This document shows positions 10,450 to 19,177 of a stretch of DNA of 64,000 nt, one piece after another. Source of the DNA: ZYF759 sp046297455 (GTDB lineage: Bacteria > Pseudomonadota > Alphaproteobacteria > Rhizobiales > Rhizobiaceae); assembly GCA_046297455.1 (NCBI GenBank), contig JBKBIT010000014.1, positions 50,151 to 114,150 on the forward strand, given 5' to 3'. The position numbers and the translations under genes were made by a program. Within the stretch, counting starts at the first letter, position 1, and each line of letters begins with the position of its first letter. Under the pieces are notes generated by a model, which was not told where the DNA came from, did no database searches, and saw only the letters and a list, made by a program, of their open reading frames with translations.

Positions 10450-11757
10450 CTAGCGACCCATCATCGTCTGGGGCAGGAACAGCGCGATGTCCGGGAACAT
10501 GATGAGCAGCATCACGCAAACGCCCATGGCCAGCCAGAACGGCACGATGCCGGCATAGATCCGGCTGAGCGGAACATGCTCGGCCACGCCCTTCACGATG
10601 AACACATTTATCCCGACGGGCGGACTTATCAGCCCCATCTCCAGCACGATCACCATGATAATGCCGAACCAGATCGGGTCGTAGCCGAGTGTAATGATGA
10701 TCGGCAGGACGATCGGCACCGTCAGCACCATCATGGCGAAGCCTTCCATGAAGGTGCCGAGGATGATGTAGCCGACGAGTATCACCAGCAGGATGACGAG
10801 GGCAGGCACAGCGAGGTCGCCGACCATGGCGGCCAGTTCGACCGGGATGCGCGTCAGCGCCAAGAACGGCGCGAAGAAATGCGCTCCGATCAGGATAAGG
10901 AACACCATGGCCGTGGTGCGGATCGTGTCGAGCAGCGCCGCTGAAAGTGTCGTCAAATTCAGGCGGCCGCGTCTGAGCGCGTCAAGGAAGGTCAGAAAGG
11001 CGCCGACAGCGGCGGCCTCCGTCACGGTGAAGATGCCGAGATAAATGCCGCCCAGGACGATGAGCACGATGAACAGCAAGGCACCCGAATGGATAAGAAC
11101 CTTGAAGCGCTCGACAAGCGTTGGCTTCTCTCCGGGCGGCCCGGCTTCGGGCCGCAGAATGGCGATGATGAAGACCGTGATGACAAACAGCAGGGTCAAG
11201 AGCACACCGGGCAGGAAACCTGCCAGAAACAATCGCCCGACGGATTGTTCCGTCAGGAGTCCGTATACGATCAGCACGGTCGATGGTGGGATCAGAATGC
11301 CAAGCGTGCCGCCGGCGGCGATAGCGCCGGTGGCAAGCCGGTTGTCATATTTGTATCGCTCCATTTCCGGCAGCGCGACCTTGCCCATCGTAGCGGCAGC
11401 CGCGATGGATGAACCGGAAAGAGCCGCAAAGCCTGCGCAAGCCAGGATGGTGGCAGCCGCCAATCCTCCGCGCCGATGTCCGATCCAGGTATATGCCGTC
11501 CGATAGAGGTCCGTGCCCATGCCGGAAACGCTTGCGAATGAGCCCATCAGGACAAAGAGCGGGATGACGCTGAGCGTAAATACGGCCGAATAGGAATAGG
11601 GAAACTGCCCCATCACATTCAAGGCAGCAGCAGGCGAGTTCAGGATCGCGATGCCACCGGCCCCAACCAGCATCATCGAAAGTCCGATCGGCATCCGAAG
11701 CGCCAGCAGCACGAAGAGCGCCACCAGGCCGACGATCCCGGCCATTGTCGGTGTCAT
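10450..11757 (-). CDS. TRAP transporter large membrane subunit (DctM)
   Basis: 435 residues with about 12 hydrophobic segments. The start at 11757 overlaps the dctQ stop by 4 bases (ATGA); the open frame runs further upstream but that part overlaps dctQ. DctM signs include GIDVGRDL-like loops, SGSSIAAAATMGKVALPEM and GLISPPVGINVFIVKG. With the DctQ and DctP partners upstream it forms a sodium-coupled uptake system for a carboxylate. The substrate is unknown; the neighbouring O-demethylase makes an aromatic acid a reasonable guess. Confidence 0.92.
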   Translation of the reverse strand: MTPTMAGIVGLVALFVLLALRMPIGLSMMLVGAGGIAILNSPAAALNVMGQFPYSYSAVFTLSVIPLFVLMGSFASVSGMGTDLYRTAYTWIGHRRGGLAAATILACAGFAALSGSSIAAAATMGKVALPEMERYKYDNRLATGAIAAGGTLGILIPPSTVLIVYGLLTEQSVGRLFLAGFLPGVLLTLLFVITVFIIAILRPEAGPPGEKPTLVERFKVLIHSGALLFIVLIVLGGIYLGIFTVTEAAAVGAFLTFLDALRRGRLNLTTLSAALLDTIRTTAMVFLILIGAHFFAPFLALTRIPVELAAMVGDLAVPALVILLVILVGYIILGTFMEGFAMMVLTVPIVLPIIITLGYDPIWFGIIMVIVLEMGLISPPVGINVFIVKGVAEHVPLSRIYAGIVPFWLAMGVCVMLLIMFPDIALFLPQTMMGR

Positions 11758-12260
11758 GTCGATTCCTGTCCGGTGTCGAATTTGGCCCGCAATGCCTTGG
11801 CCGCTTCGAGCAGCATGACCAGCGAGAACAGCCCGGCCGAAATGGCGATGGCGAGTTGGAACGGGAACTTCGGGATGCGCATCATGTTGGTTGCGTCGCC
11901 GAAGCGCAGGCCATTGAAAGCATGGATGCCGCTGCGCCAGGCCACCATGGCAAGCAGCACCGCCGCTGTGAGCAAGACCAGGAAATTGAGCCAGCGCATA
12001 TATGGCCGATCCAGCCAACGCGAGAAGATGTCGACTGACACATGGCCCTTGGTGATTGCGGTGTAGGGTAGCCCGAATGCCACGATAATGGCCATGATCA
12101 GTTCGGTCATTTCGTAGCCGCCCCGGAAGGGGCGGCCATAGAAATAGCGCATGAAAATCTCATAAACGATCAGGAACATGAGACCGAGGAGGACCACGCC
12201 TCCGGCATAAGCCAGATAGCGCAATCCTCTTTCGAGCCAGACTTCCATGCGGTCGAGCAT
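11754..12260 (-). CDS. TRAP transporter small membrane subunit (DctQ)
   Basis: 168 residues with four hydrophobic segments and the DctQ-type motif VYEIFMRYFYGRPFRGGYEMTE near the first loop region, here only summarised by its RYF and E residues. It sits between dctP (9 bases upstream) and dctM (4-base overlap). It scaffolds the DctM channel. Confidence 0.9.
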   Translation of the reverse strand: MLDRMEVWLERGLRYLAYAGGVVLLGLMFLIVYEIFMRYFYGRPFRGGYEMTELIMAIIVAFGLPYTAITKGHVSVDIFSRWLDRPYMRWLNFLVLLTAAVLLAMVAWRSGIHAFNGLRFGDATNMMRIPKFPFQLAIAISAGLFSLVMLLEAAKALRAKFDTGQEST

Positions 12261-12269
12261 CTGAACCTG

Positions 12270-13310
12270 CTATTCGTCGAGCTCGAACCCGGCAACCGCG
12301 AGGAGTTCACGGCCATCGATACCCTGGCCTTCCATGCTCTCTGCCCATGCCTCGATGATCGGCCGCAATCTCTCACGGATTCGATCCTGCTCTTCCTCGG
12401 AAAGCTCGATGACTTCCTTGCCATCGACGCCACGGGCAAACTCGACGGCTTCTTCGGCGCGATCGAGATAGGCCTGGGTGGCCCGATTGCTCATCTCGAT
12501 GCCCGTCGTGCGGTCGATGATCTCCTGCAGGTCCGGAGACAGATTGTCGTAGCTGGCCTGGTTCATCACCACCGTGAACTGCGAACGGCCGAATACGGGG
12601 CCGGTGATGGTGAAGTAGTTGGCCACTTCGTGCAGGCTGAAGTCCAGGATCGTCGTGAACGGAACCATCGCGCCGTCGATGACGCTACGCTCGAGTTGCG
12701 GATAGACCTCGGTAATGGCCATGGCCACGGGGGTGGCGCCCATGTGCTCGATCTGGTTCGCCTGACCCGCCGAAGGAGAGCGCAAAAGCATGCCTTCGAT
12801 ATCGTCCAGGCTGCGGATCGGGCGCTGGTTCGTCATGATGCCGGCGTCGTCGGCTGCCCACAGTGCGAGAATCTTCAGGTTCTGATACTCGGGCTCGAGA
12901 TGGCCACCCTCGATCAGATCCCACATGACTCTGGTCGCGGCGATGCCGTCTTCTGCGAGGCCGGGCAGTTCCAGCATCTGGGTGCGCGGGAACTGGGCCG
13001 AGGTGTAGCCCGGCAGAGAGAAGGCCATATCCCATGTGCCTTCCTGCGTGCCACGAATGAGTTCGGGCGCGCCGCCGCCAAGCTGCATGGACGGATAAAG
13101 GGTGATCTTCAGCTCACCACCGCTCTCTTCCTCGACCTGCGCAGCCCAAGGCTGCAGGATCTCGCGGAAGATGATGTGGCCTGGGCCAACGAAGGTGTGA
13201 AGGCGTAGTTCCGTCTGCGCTTCTGCAGACGTGGTCATCAACGCCGTTCCAGCCAGCAGCGCACCAGTCATGGCGAGCGCGCCGGCCTTGAATCCGGATC
13301 TCATAAACAT
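12270..13310 (-). CDS. TRAP transporter periplasmic binding protein (DctP)
   Basis: 346 residues. A signal peptide ends near SAEA (about residue 31). DctP-family signs are the LRSPSAGQ segment, where the Arg is the usual carboxylate anchor, and the AITEVYPQLERSVIDGAM region. It is the first gene of a dctPQM operon, with AGGGAGGA six bases before the ATG. The upstream gap holds a nested palindrome, listed separately, that could be its operator. Confidence 0.92.
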   Translation of the reverse strand: MFMRSGFKAGALAMTGALLAGTALMTTSAEAQTELRLHTFVGPGHIIFREILQPWAAQVEEESGGELKITLYPSMQLGGGAPELIRGTQEGTWDMAFSLPGYTSAQFPRTQMLELPGLAEDGIAATRVMWDLIEGGHLEPEYQNLKILALWAADDAGIMTNQRPIRSLDDIEGMLLRSPSAGQANQIEHMGATPVAMAITEVYPQLERSVIDGAMVPFTTILDFSLHEVANYFTITGPVFGRSQFTVVMNQASYDNLSPDLQEIIDRTTGIEMSNRATQAYLDRAEEAVEFARGVDGKEVIELSEEEQDRIRERLRPIIEAWAESMEGQGIDGRELLAVAGFELDE

Positions 13311-13352
13311 GGGCAGTCCTCCCTGTCAGTCGCCTTTAGAGGCTAAATCGCA

Positions 13353-13383
13353 CCTTCATAACCTAGGTTAAGGCTCATGAAGG
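13353..13383. promoter_or_regulatory. Nested palindrome upstream of TRAP operon 1
   Basis: TAACCTAGGTTA at 13359-13370 is a perfect 12-bp palindrome. It is framed by CCTTCAT (13353-13359) and its complement ATGAAGG (13377-13383). It lies 43 bases upstream of the dctP start and is a candidate operator; which regulator binds it is unknown. Confidence 0.4.
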
Positions 13384-13468
13384 AGCAACAGATTGCATAA
13401 AACAGGCATGCCATGTTGCCCTATTCGAAATCCGCGACCGCCCATAAGAAGTCTCACGATGCGCAGCC

Positions 13469-15229
13469 CTATTGCCCGAACAGTCGATCGAGCGCTGCCA
13501 GCAGTCGCGATCGCTCCTCGGGAGCGGCCGTGGTGGGGATCACATAGCGATTCAGAAAGGTACGCGCTTCGTCGAAAGTAGAGATGTTTGCACGGCGTAG
13601 GATCGAAATGGTCGACAGCAGCGCGTTTCCGTCGCACTGATCCGGCGCATACTGCCAGGCACCGTCTCCATCCACCATGCCACATCGGACAGAAGGCGCG
13701 GCGTCACGCCAGAACAGCGACAGGATGTCGGTCAATGCCGACGGATTGTTGGCGTAGTAGCTGTGCATCAACATGTCCTCGCCAATGCTGGTCATGTCGA
13801 TAGAATCAATCATCGGCGTGCGCAGAATATGCTGTCCTCCCTCCCCTGCACGGGGAGCGTCTCCATGCAGACGGCGCGAGACAGCCAACGCCCAGTCCGC
13901 GTCCGACGCATAAAGGGTCAGACGGTTGGCCATCGGTCGGATGGTCTCCACCATCGCAGCAAAAAGGCCGGCATCCAGGTCGGGTGCCGTGAACAATATC
14001 TGGTCGAAATGCGGCCCGGCGTCCTGATGGCGCAGCGCATACAACTCAAGCGCATCGGTGAGCGCCCGGTTACCCATCGAATGCGCGACCAGATGGATGC
14101 GGGTGGCACCCGAACTGCGCACCACGTCTTCCAGGAAACGTGTCAGATGTCGGCCGCTGTGGTTCACCACTGCGGTGTCGGCAATGTAGCTCAACACCGA
14201 GCCGCGCGATGGCCATGAGTAAAGAATGGGCAGGCCGTCGAAATTCATATCGTAGGCCATTTGGGCCGTGCGATGCGCAGCGGCCTCAAAGGTAACGTTG
14301 AAGCCGTGAACGAAGACAAATGCCGTATCGCTGCCAGTCTCGCCCAGATGCGACTGCATGGTGGAAAAGAACTCGTCGGGCTCCTTCGGAGTCACGGAAT
14401 GCAAGACGACGTGACGCGCGGGGTTCTCGCGGAATTCGAACGACCAGATCGACGGCCGTTCGATCGCCCCGGGCAGATGTCGCGGCGGGATGCTGACCTC
14501 CGCAACGCCCATCTCCATTTCACCCCGCAGGCCGCCGTAGAAGATGGCTGGCTCGTCTTCCCCGGTCCGTTGACGATCGGTGGCGTAGTAGATGCGAACG
14601 GTAGCGAAACCTTCTTCCGGATCGACATTGAAAACGCGCCGCTCCGTCCGACTGAGCCGGTCCCAGGCGCGGTCGGCAATCTCTTCTGCCCGCGTGTACT
14701 CGGGCCCTTCGCCCGCCCTTGCGATTTCATAGGCACGAAACGCATATTCCTGGGCGCGCTGCTGCTGGCCAAGCGCCACCAGAACATCGATGAGCCGATC
14801 AAGCGCCTCGACGGCAGCAACCGGATTCCCCGACGCTTCAAAAGCCGTCGCCGCCTGCTCCAGAACCGGCACAAGCGCTGGCGACCCGGGTTCATCGCGG
14901 GCCTCTATGAGACCTGCCAGCCGGATCTGTGCCTCGGCGGCTTCCTCATATCGGCCGGCGACGTAGAGCAACTCTCCGCGACGGGCCAGCAGGTCCGCCT
15001 CGATGCGTGCGTCGTCAGCTTCTTCAATCGCCTCGTCGACCAAGGCCAGGGCGAGCGGCATGTCGCCTTCGGCCAGTGCCTCGCCGATCCTCACATCCAG
15101 AAGGGGATCGAAGCTCAATGCACGCGCGGGTGCTGAAAGCAGAACAAGCAGAGCCACCGAAACGATGGCTGCCGTCGCACGCCATCTCACGGATGAGTGC
15201 CCTGCAACGAATGGCTGGCGGAATGACAT
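13469..15229 (-). CDS. Exported alpha/beta hydrolase with TPR-like N-terminus (DUF900)
   Basis: 586 residues from the Met at 15229; an in-frame Met 27 bases upstream is less likely. A signal peptide ends near ARALS. A helical TPR-like region (about 45-190) is followed by an esterase/lipase-type alpha/beta hydrolase domain: VRIYYATDRQ, FVFVHGFNV (oxyanion loop), ILYSWPS and the nucleophile elbow AHSMGNRA. This layout matches DUF900/COG4782 proteins of unknown substrate. The C-terminal 100 residues hold two cysteines that may form a disulfide. It points away from the riboswitch operon. Confidence 0.85.
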   Translation of the reverse strand: MSFRQPFVAGHSSVRWRATAAIVSVALLVLLSAPARALSFDPLLDVRIGEALAEGDMPLALALVDEAIEEADDARIEADLLARRGELLYVAGRYEEAAEAQIRLAGLIEARDEPGSPALVPVLEQAATAFEASGNPVAAVEALDRLIDVLVALGQQQRAQEYAFRAYEIARAGEGPEYTRAEEIADRAWDRLSRTERRVFNVDPEEGFATVRIYYATDRQRTGEDEPAIFYGGLRGEMEMGVAEVSIPPRHLPGAIERPSIWSFEFRENPARHVVLHSVTPKEPDEFFSTMQSHLGETGSDTAFVFVHGFNVTFEAAAHRTAQMAYDMNFDGLPILYSWPSRGSVLSYIADTAVVNHSGRHLTRFLEDVVRSSGATRIHLVAHSMGNRALTDALELYALRHQDAGPHFDQILFTAPDLDAGLFAAMVETIRPMANRLTLYASDADWALAVSRRLHGDAPRAGEGGQHILRTPMIDSIDMTSIGEDMLMHSYYANNPSALTDILSLFWRDAAPSVRCGMVDGDGAWQYAPDQCDGNALLSTISILRRANISTFDEARTFLNRYVIPTTAAPEERSRLLAALDRLFGQ

Positions 15230-15411
15230 GGGCCCGACTTCTCCTCTCAAACACATGCGCCCGTGGCCTCCCGTTAGTCACGCGACCTGGCGGAAATGTG
15301 GTTGCAGACCGGCGACCATAGAATGCCAAGCACGCGCGATGAAAGACATATGACCTCAAAATCACAAACTGCGCTTGCACGGCCAGCTTACATGTTGCTA
15401 TGTCATGCGCA

Positions 15412-15508
15412 TCAACAGGGGTGCTCCGAACTGCCGGGGCTGAGATGAGAGGCGGCATGCCTCCGGACCCTAAAGCTGATCTGGGTAATGCCAGCGGAGC
15501 GAGGTGAC
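15412..15508 (+). ncRNA. TPP riboswitch (THI element)
   Basis: Conserved THI-box parts are in order: GGGGTGC at 15418-15424, GGCTGAGAT near 15438-15446, GGACCCT near 15465-15471 and CTGATCTGGGTAATG at 15476-15490 followed by CCAGCG. GCTCC (15423-15427) can pair with GGAGC (15496-15500) to close the element. Its 3' edge touches the GAGG ribosome binding site (15501-15504) of the next gene, which suggests control of translation initiation. It directly precedes a thiamine-related transporter operon, as expected. Confidence 0.95.
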
Positions 15509-15509
15509 G

Positions 15510-16121
15510 ATGTTTTCCGGCGCACAGATTTCCCTTTATCCAATGTCCGACGGCTTCGTGGACGTCATCCTTGGGTCTCTTTCGGCACTCGATCCCTACC
15601 GGGACGAGTTCCGCATCGAAACCGACGACATCTCGACGCTGATCGTCGGGCCGCCCGAGAAGCTGTTCCCGGCCATGCGCGATCTGTTCGTGGCGGCTGC
15701 CGGCAGCGGCGTTCACTGCGTGTTGTCGGCTACCGTATCACGCGGCTGCCCTGGCGAGCCTGACGACCCGATCTGCACGCCGATCCATGGCAGCGTCCAT
15801 GCGGGCAGCCTCGAAGACAGGATAACCGCGGCAGGCAAAGCGGTCGCCGATGCGCCGGCCACAGGTCAGGAGGTGGCGGCCCAGTTCTCGCTCTATCCGC
15901 TCGGCGCGGACCATCACATGGACGAGATCTACGGCTGTATCGATTTCCTGAAATCGTCGGGCGTCTTTGAGAAATCGAAGAATTTCTGCACCAAGCTGAG
16001 GGGCGATGCCGGCGCGGTCTTCGCAACGCTTAGCGAGGCGTATCTGCGCTTCGGATCGCCTCAAGGCCATGTCGCGCTCGACCTCACGGTCTCTGCAAAC
16101 AGCCCCAGCCCGCGCGGCTGA
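15510..16121 (+). CDS. ykoF: YkoF-family thiamine/HMP-binding protein
   Basis: 203 residues from the ATG at 15510, with GAGG five bases before it; an in-frame GTG lies 6 bases upstream. Two similar halves each begin with a QISLYP/QFSLYPLG strand and match the duplicated YkoF fold, which binds thiamine or its pyrimidine precursor. It is the first gene of the ykoFEDC operon under the TPP riboswitch. No signal peptide is seen, so it should act in the cytoplasm as an auxiliary binding protein. Confidence 0.92.
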   Translation: MFSGAQISLYPMSDGFVDVILGSLSALDPYRDEFRIETDDISTLIVGPPEKLFPAMRDLFVAAAGSGVHCVLSATVSRGCPGEPDDPICTPIHGSVHAGSLEDRITAAGKAVADAPATGQEVAAQFSLYPLGADHHMDEIYGCIDFLKSSGVFEKSKNFCTKLRGDAGAVFATLSEAYLRFGSPQGHVALDLTVSANSPSPRG

Positions 16122-16177
16122 ACTGCTCCTTCGTGGCACGCGCAAGCTGCTGCTCATCTCCATCCGGGAAAGCCATC

Positions 16178-16762
16178 ATGGACATTCAATACAAATGGAC
16201 TCTGCGTGAAATCCTCATCTGCGCGGTGCTCGGTGCCGTCTTCGGCGTCCTCTATCTCGCGTGGGTACAGGTCTGGCTGATCGCCCAGGCGATCTTCGGC
16301 GCCGTGACGATGGACGTCGTCATGGGCTTCTGGTTCATCGTCTCCATCATCGCCGCTGCCATTATTCGCAAGCCAGGCGCAGCGCTGTTCTCGGAGGTTC
16401 TGGCCGCGGCCGTCCAGGTCCTGCTCGGCAGCCCGGCCGGTCTGCTTCTGCTGCTGACGGGTTTCATCCAGGGCGCCGGCGCGGAGGTCGTGTTCGCGGC
16501 ACGCAGATGGCGCGACTATCGCCTGCCGGTGCTCATGGCCGCCGGCGTCGGGGCGGCGATCTTCTCCTTCATCTATACCTGGATCCGCTTCGACTACGGC
16601 GCGCTGGCGCCGGGCCTGCTGATCGTCATGTTCGTTCTGCGTTGCCTGAGCGGCGCGCTGCTCGGCGGTCTGCTCGGCCACTGGGTAACCGAAGCCCTGT
16701 ACAAGACCGGCGTCCTGTCGGGCCTGCCCATCGACCGGGCCAGGCGCGGCGCCCATGCCTGA
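16178..16762 (+). CDS. ykoE: ECF transporter substrate-specific component YkoE
   Basis: 194 residues starting MDIQYKWTLRE. Five or six hydrophobic segments match an ECF S component of the YkoE (hydroxymethylpyrimidine/thiamine) type. A region near TGFIQGAGAEVVFA is typical of the family. It is 56 bases after ykoF and overlaps ykoD by 8 bases. It should bind the vitamin or precursor in the membrane. Confidence 0.92.
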   Translation: MDIQYKWTLREILICAVLGAVFGVLYLAWVQVWLIAQAIFGAVTMDVVMGFWFIVSIIAAAIIRKPGAALFSEVLAAAVQVLLGSPAGLLLLLTGFIQGAGAEVVFAARRWRDYRLPVLMAAGVGAAIFSFIYTWIRFDYGALAPGLLIVMFVLRCLSGALLGGLLGHWVTEALYKTGVLSGLPIDRARRGAHA

Positions 16763-18404
16763 CGGCGAACCCGTTGCCGCCTGGCAGCAGGCTAGCGTCC
16801 GCTACCCGTACCAGCAACGGGCGGCGGTCGGCCCGGTGACGATCGTTCAGCGGCAGGGGGAGCGACTGCTCCTGCTGGGGGCATCGGGATCCGGCAAATC
16901 GACCCTGCTGAACACGCTGACAGGGTTGGTGCCCGCAACGATACCTGCCGAGGTTACGGGCGGGATCAGGCTGTTCGGGGAGCCGGTCGAGGAACGCTCT
17001 CCGGCCGAATGGGCAGCTCATGTCGCCCAACTCTTCCAGGATGCCGACCAGACCCTTTGCGGGATGACGGTGGAAGACGAGATCGCGTTTGCGCTGGAGA
17101 ACATGGCGCTGCCGGAACCGGAGATCAGGGTTCGGGTTGCTCGCGCGATCGAGGCCGTTGGCCTTCCCTTGGAAGCAGCATCCCGCAGAACGATGCGGCT
17201 TTCGGGCGGGGAAAAGCAGCTCGTTGCCATGGCTGCAGCATTGGCCCAGGAAGCGCCGATCTTTGTTGCCGACGAACCCACCGCGCATCTCTCGCCGGCC
17301 GCCGCCGCGCGACTGCGCGCGCTGATGTTGCACGAGAACAGGCCGCAATCCCTCCTGCTCGTCGATCACCGGCTGGACGGGCTCATCGAACATGTCGACC
17401 GCATCGTCGTGCTGGGTCCCGACGGAATGGTGGTGGCCGAGGGCGACCCCGCCGAAACGTTTCGCGCCCATGGGCGCCGGCTGGACGATCTTGGCGTGTG
17501 GCGGCCGCTGGCCAGCCAGCTTGACGCAGAACTTGCCGTGGCGGGTCTGGCACCTGTCGATCCGCCACTTTGTATCGCCGACATGCTTGCTCATCTCGAC
17601 AGGCTGTCGGAGGAGGCAAAATCATTTGCGGCCGCCATCGTCGACGGCTTCGTCGCGCGGCGCCTGCGCCACGGTACCGAGGTCGGGCCTCTGCTGGCGC
17701 GGCTGGAAGACGCCGCCTGCGCGCCGCTGTTCGGTCCAGTGGTGCTGAACGGCGTATCGCTTGAAGTCCGCGCTGGCGAAGTGCTCGGCCTTGTGGGTTC
17801 CAACGGGGCGGGCAAGTCGACACTTGGCGCGAGCCTTGCCGGCCTGTTGCGGCTGAAGGGCGGCAGACGGGAGGGGCCGGCTGGTGGCATGGCCTTTCAG
17901 AACCCGGAAAACCAGTTCGTCACCGGTACGGTGGCAGACGAGTTGCAAGCTGCGGTCTCACCCTCCACCGGACCGGAAGCGCAGCAAAAGGCGGCGGAAC
18001 TCATTAGCCGCTGGCGGTTGCAGGGGCTGGAACAGCACCACCCCTACGAATTGTCGCAAGGACAGAAGCGTCGGCTGGCGCTTGCCACGCTGACCGCAAC
18101 CGAACGCTGGCCCTTTCTGGTTCTTGACGAACCGACTGCCGGGCTCGATGCGGCCGGCGCACGAGCAGTGGTAGCCCAGATCGAGAGCCTCACAGAGACC
18201 GGCCACGGTATCGTCGTCATCACCCATGACATGGATTTCGCGCTCGCGGTTTGCGACCAGGTGGCAATCGTTGGTGAAGGCGGCATCATGGCCCAAGGCC
18301 CGGTCCGGCAGCTTCTCGGCGGCCGCCCTCTTCTGAGCCGGGCCGGGCTGGAGCCTCCAGCCCTCATGCCGGTGATCGAATGGCGGGCGCGGGTCTCATG
18401 CTGA
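16755..18404 (+). CDS. ykoD: ECF transporter fused double ATPase YkoD
   Basis: 549 residues with two ABC ATPase halves. The first has Walker A GASGSGKST (about 42-50), signature LSGGEKQ and Walker B FVADEP. The second has Walker A GSNGAGKST (about 353), signature LSQGQKR and Walker B FLVLDEP. It supplies the energy for YkoE/YkoC. It overlaps both neighbours, showing tight coupling. Confidence 0.94.
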   Translation: MPDGEPVAAWQQASVRYPYQQRAAVGPVTIVQRQGERLLLLGASGSGKSTLLNTLTGLVPATIPAEVTGGIRLFGEPVEERSPAEWAAHVAQLFQDADQTLCGMTVEDEIAFALENMALPEPEIRVRVARAIEAVGLPLEAASRRTMRLSGGEKQLVAMAAALAQEAPIFVADEPTAHLSPAAAARLRALMLHENRPQSLLLVDHRLDGLIEHVDRIVVLGPDGMVVAEGDPAETFRAHGRRLDDLGVWRPLASQLDAELAVAGLAPVDPPLCIADMLAHLDRLSEEAKSFAAAIVDGFVARRLRHGTEVGPLLARLEDAACAPLFGPVVLNGVSLEVRAGEVLGLVGSNGAGKSTLGASLAGLLRLKGGRREGPAGGMAFQNPENQFVTGTVADELQAAVSPSTGPEAQQKAAELISRWRLQGLEQHHPYELSQGQKRRLALATLTATERWPFLVLDEPTAGLDAAGARAVVAQIESLTETGHGIVVITHDMDFALAVCDQVAIVGEGGIMAQGPVRQLLGGRPLLSRAGLEPPALMPVIEWRARVSC

Positions 18405-19129
18405 GCACGGTCCATCCATTGACGAAGCTCGTCATCTGCCTTTTGTGGGTGGTGGCATCGATCCTCGTCTTCAGCGCCAGCCTACAACTCTTCATCATCG
18501 GAACGGCCGTGTTCGTCCTGGTCCTGCTGGAACGCCGTTCACCGCTGATGGTGATGGCGCTGATGGTTCCCTTCGCGCTGTTCGGCTTAGGCTTTCTGAC
18601 CACCAGCGTCCTGTTCCGCCAGGAAAGCGATTTCGCGCTTCAGATGGCGCGCGAGACGCCGCTTGGTTCCGAAGCGCTTTCGGCGGGTGTGGTCCTGTTC
18701 CTGCGGGCGATTGCATGCGGCATGGCTTCCGCCGTCTTCGTGCTGACCACCGACCCCGGCGCCTTTGTCAAGGCGCTGATGGTCAACTGGCGCCTTTCGC
18801 CGCGCATTGGCTATGCGCTGTTTTCGGCTCTTCAACTCGTTCCCGATCTTGCTGCCGAGGCACAGCAGGTCAGGCTGGCGCGCTCCATGAAGGCGGGGCG
18901 GCCGCCGCGCCGGGTGCCCGGTCCACTGGAAACGGCTTCGCTGGTCATTCCGCTGCTCGCCTTTGCGATCCGGCGGGCATCGAGGGCTGCCGTCGCGCTG
19001 GAGGCGCGAGGCCTGACAGCCGGACGTCCCCGCACGGTGATCGGGGCGCCGGTCTTCGGACGTTCCGACATCGCGTTTGCCGCCTTGGCGCTTGTCCTGC
19101 TGGTCGTCGCGCTTGCCGTCGTCGCATGA
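18380..19129 (+). CDS. ykoC: ECF transporter transmembrane component YkoC
   Basis: 249 residues, or 243 if the ATG at 18398 is used; neither start has a strong ribosome binding site. Four to five membrane segments flank an ECF T-type coupling region: ARSMKAGRPPRR and later ALEARGL match the two Ala-Arg-Gly-type motifs that contact the ATPases. It is the last gene of the operon and overlaps ykoD. Confidence 0.92.
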   Translation: MAGAGLMLSTVHPLTKLVICLLWVVASILVFSASLQLFIIGTAVFVLVLLERRSPLMVMALMVPFALFGLGFLTTSVLFRQESDFALQMARETPLGSEALSAGVVLFLRAIACGMASAVFVLTTDPGAFVKALMVNWRLSPRIGYALFSALQLVPDLAAEAQQVRLARSMKAGRPPRRVPGPLETASLVIPLLAFAIRRASRAAVALEARGLTAGRPRTVIGAPVFGRSDIAFAALALVLLVVALAVVA

Positions 19130-19177
19130 CCGGTTCCGGTTGACGCACCCGATGCGCCTGCTTACTGCCAAAGCCAT

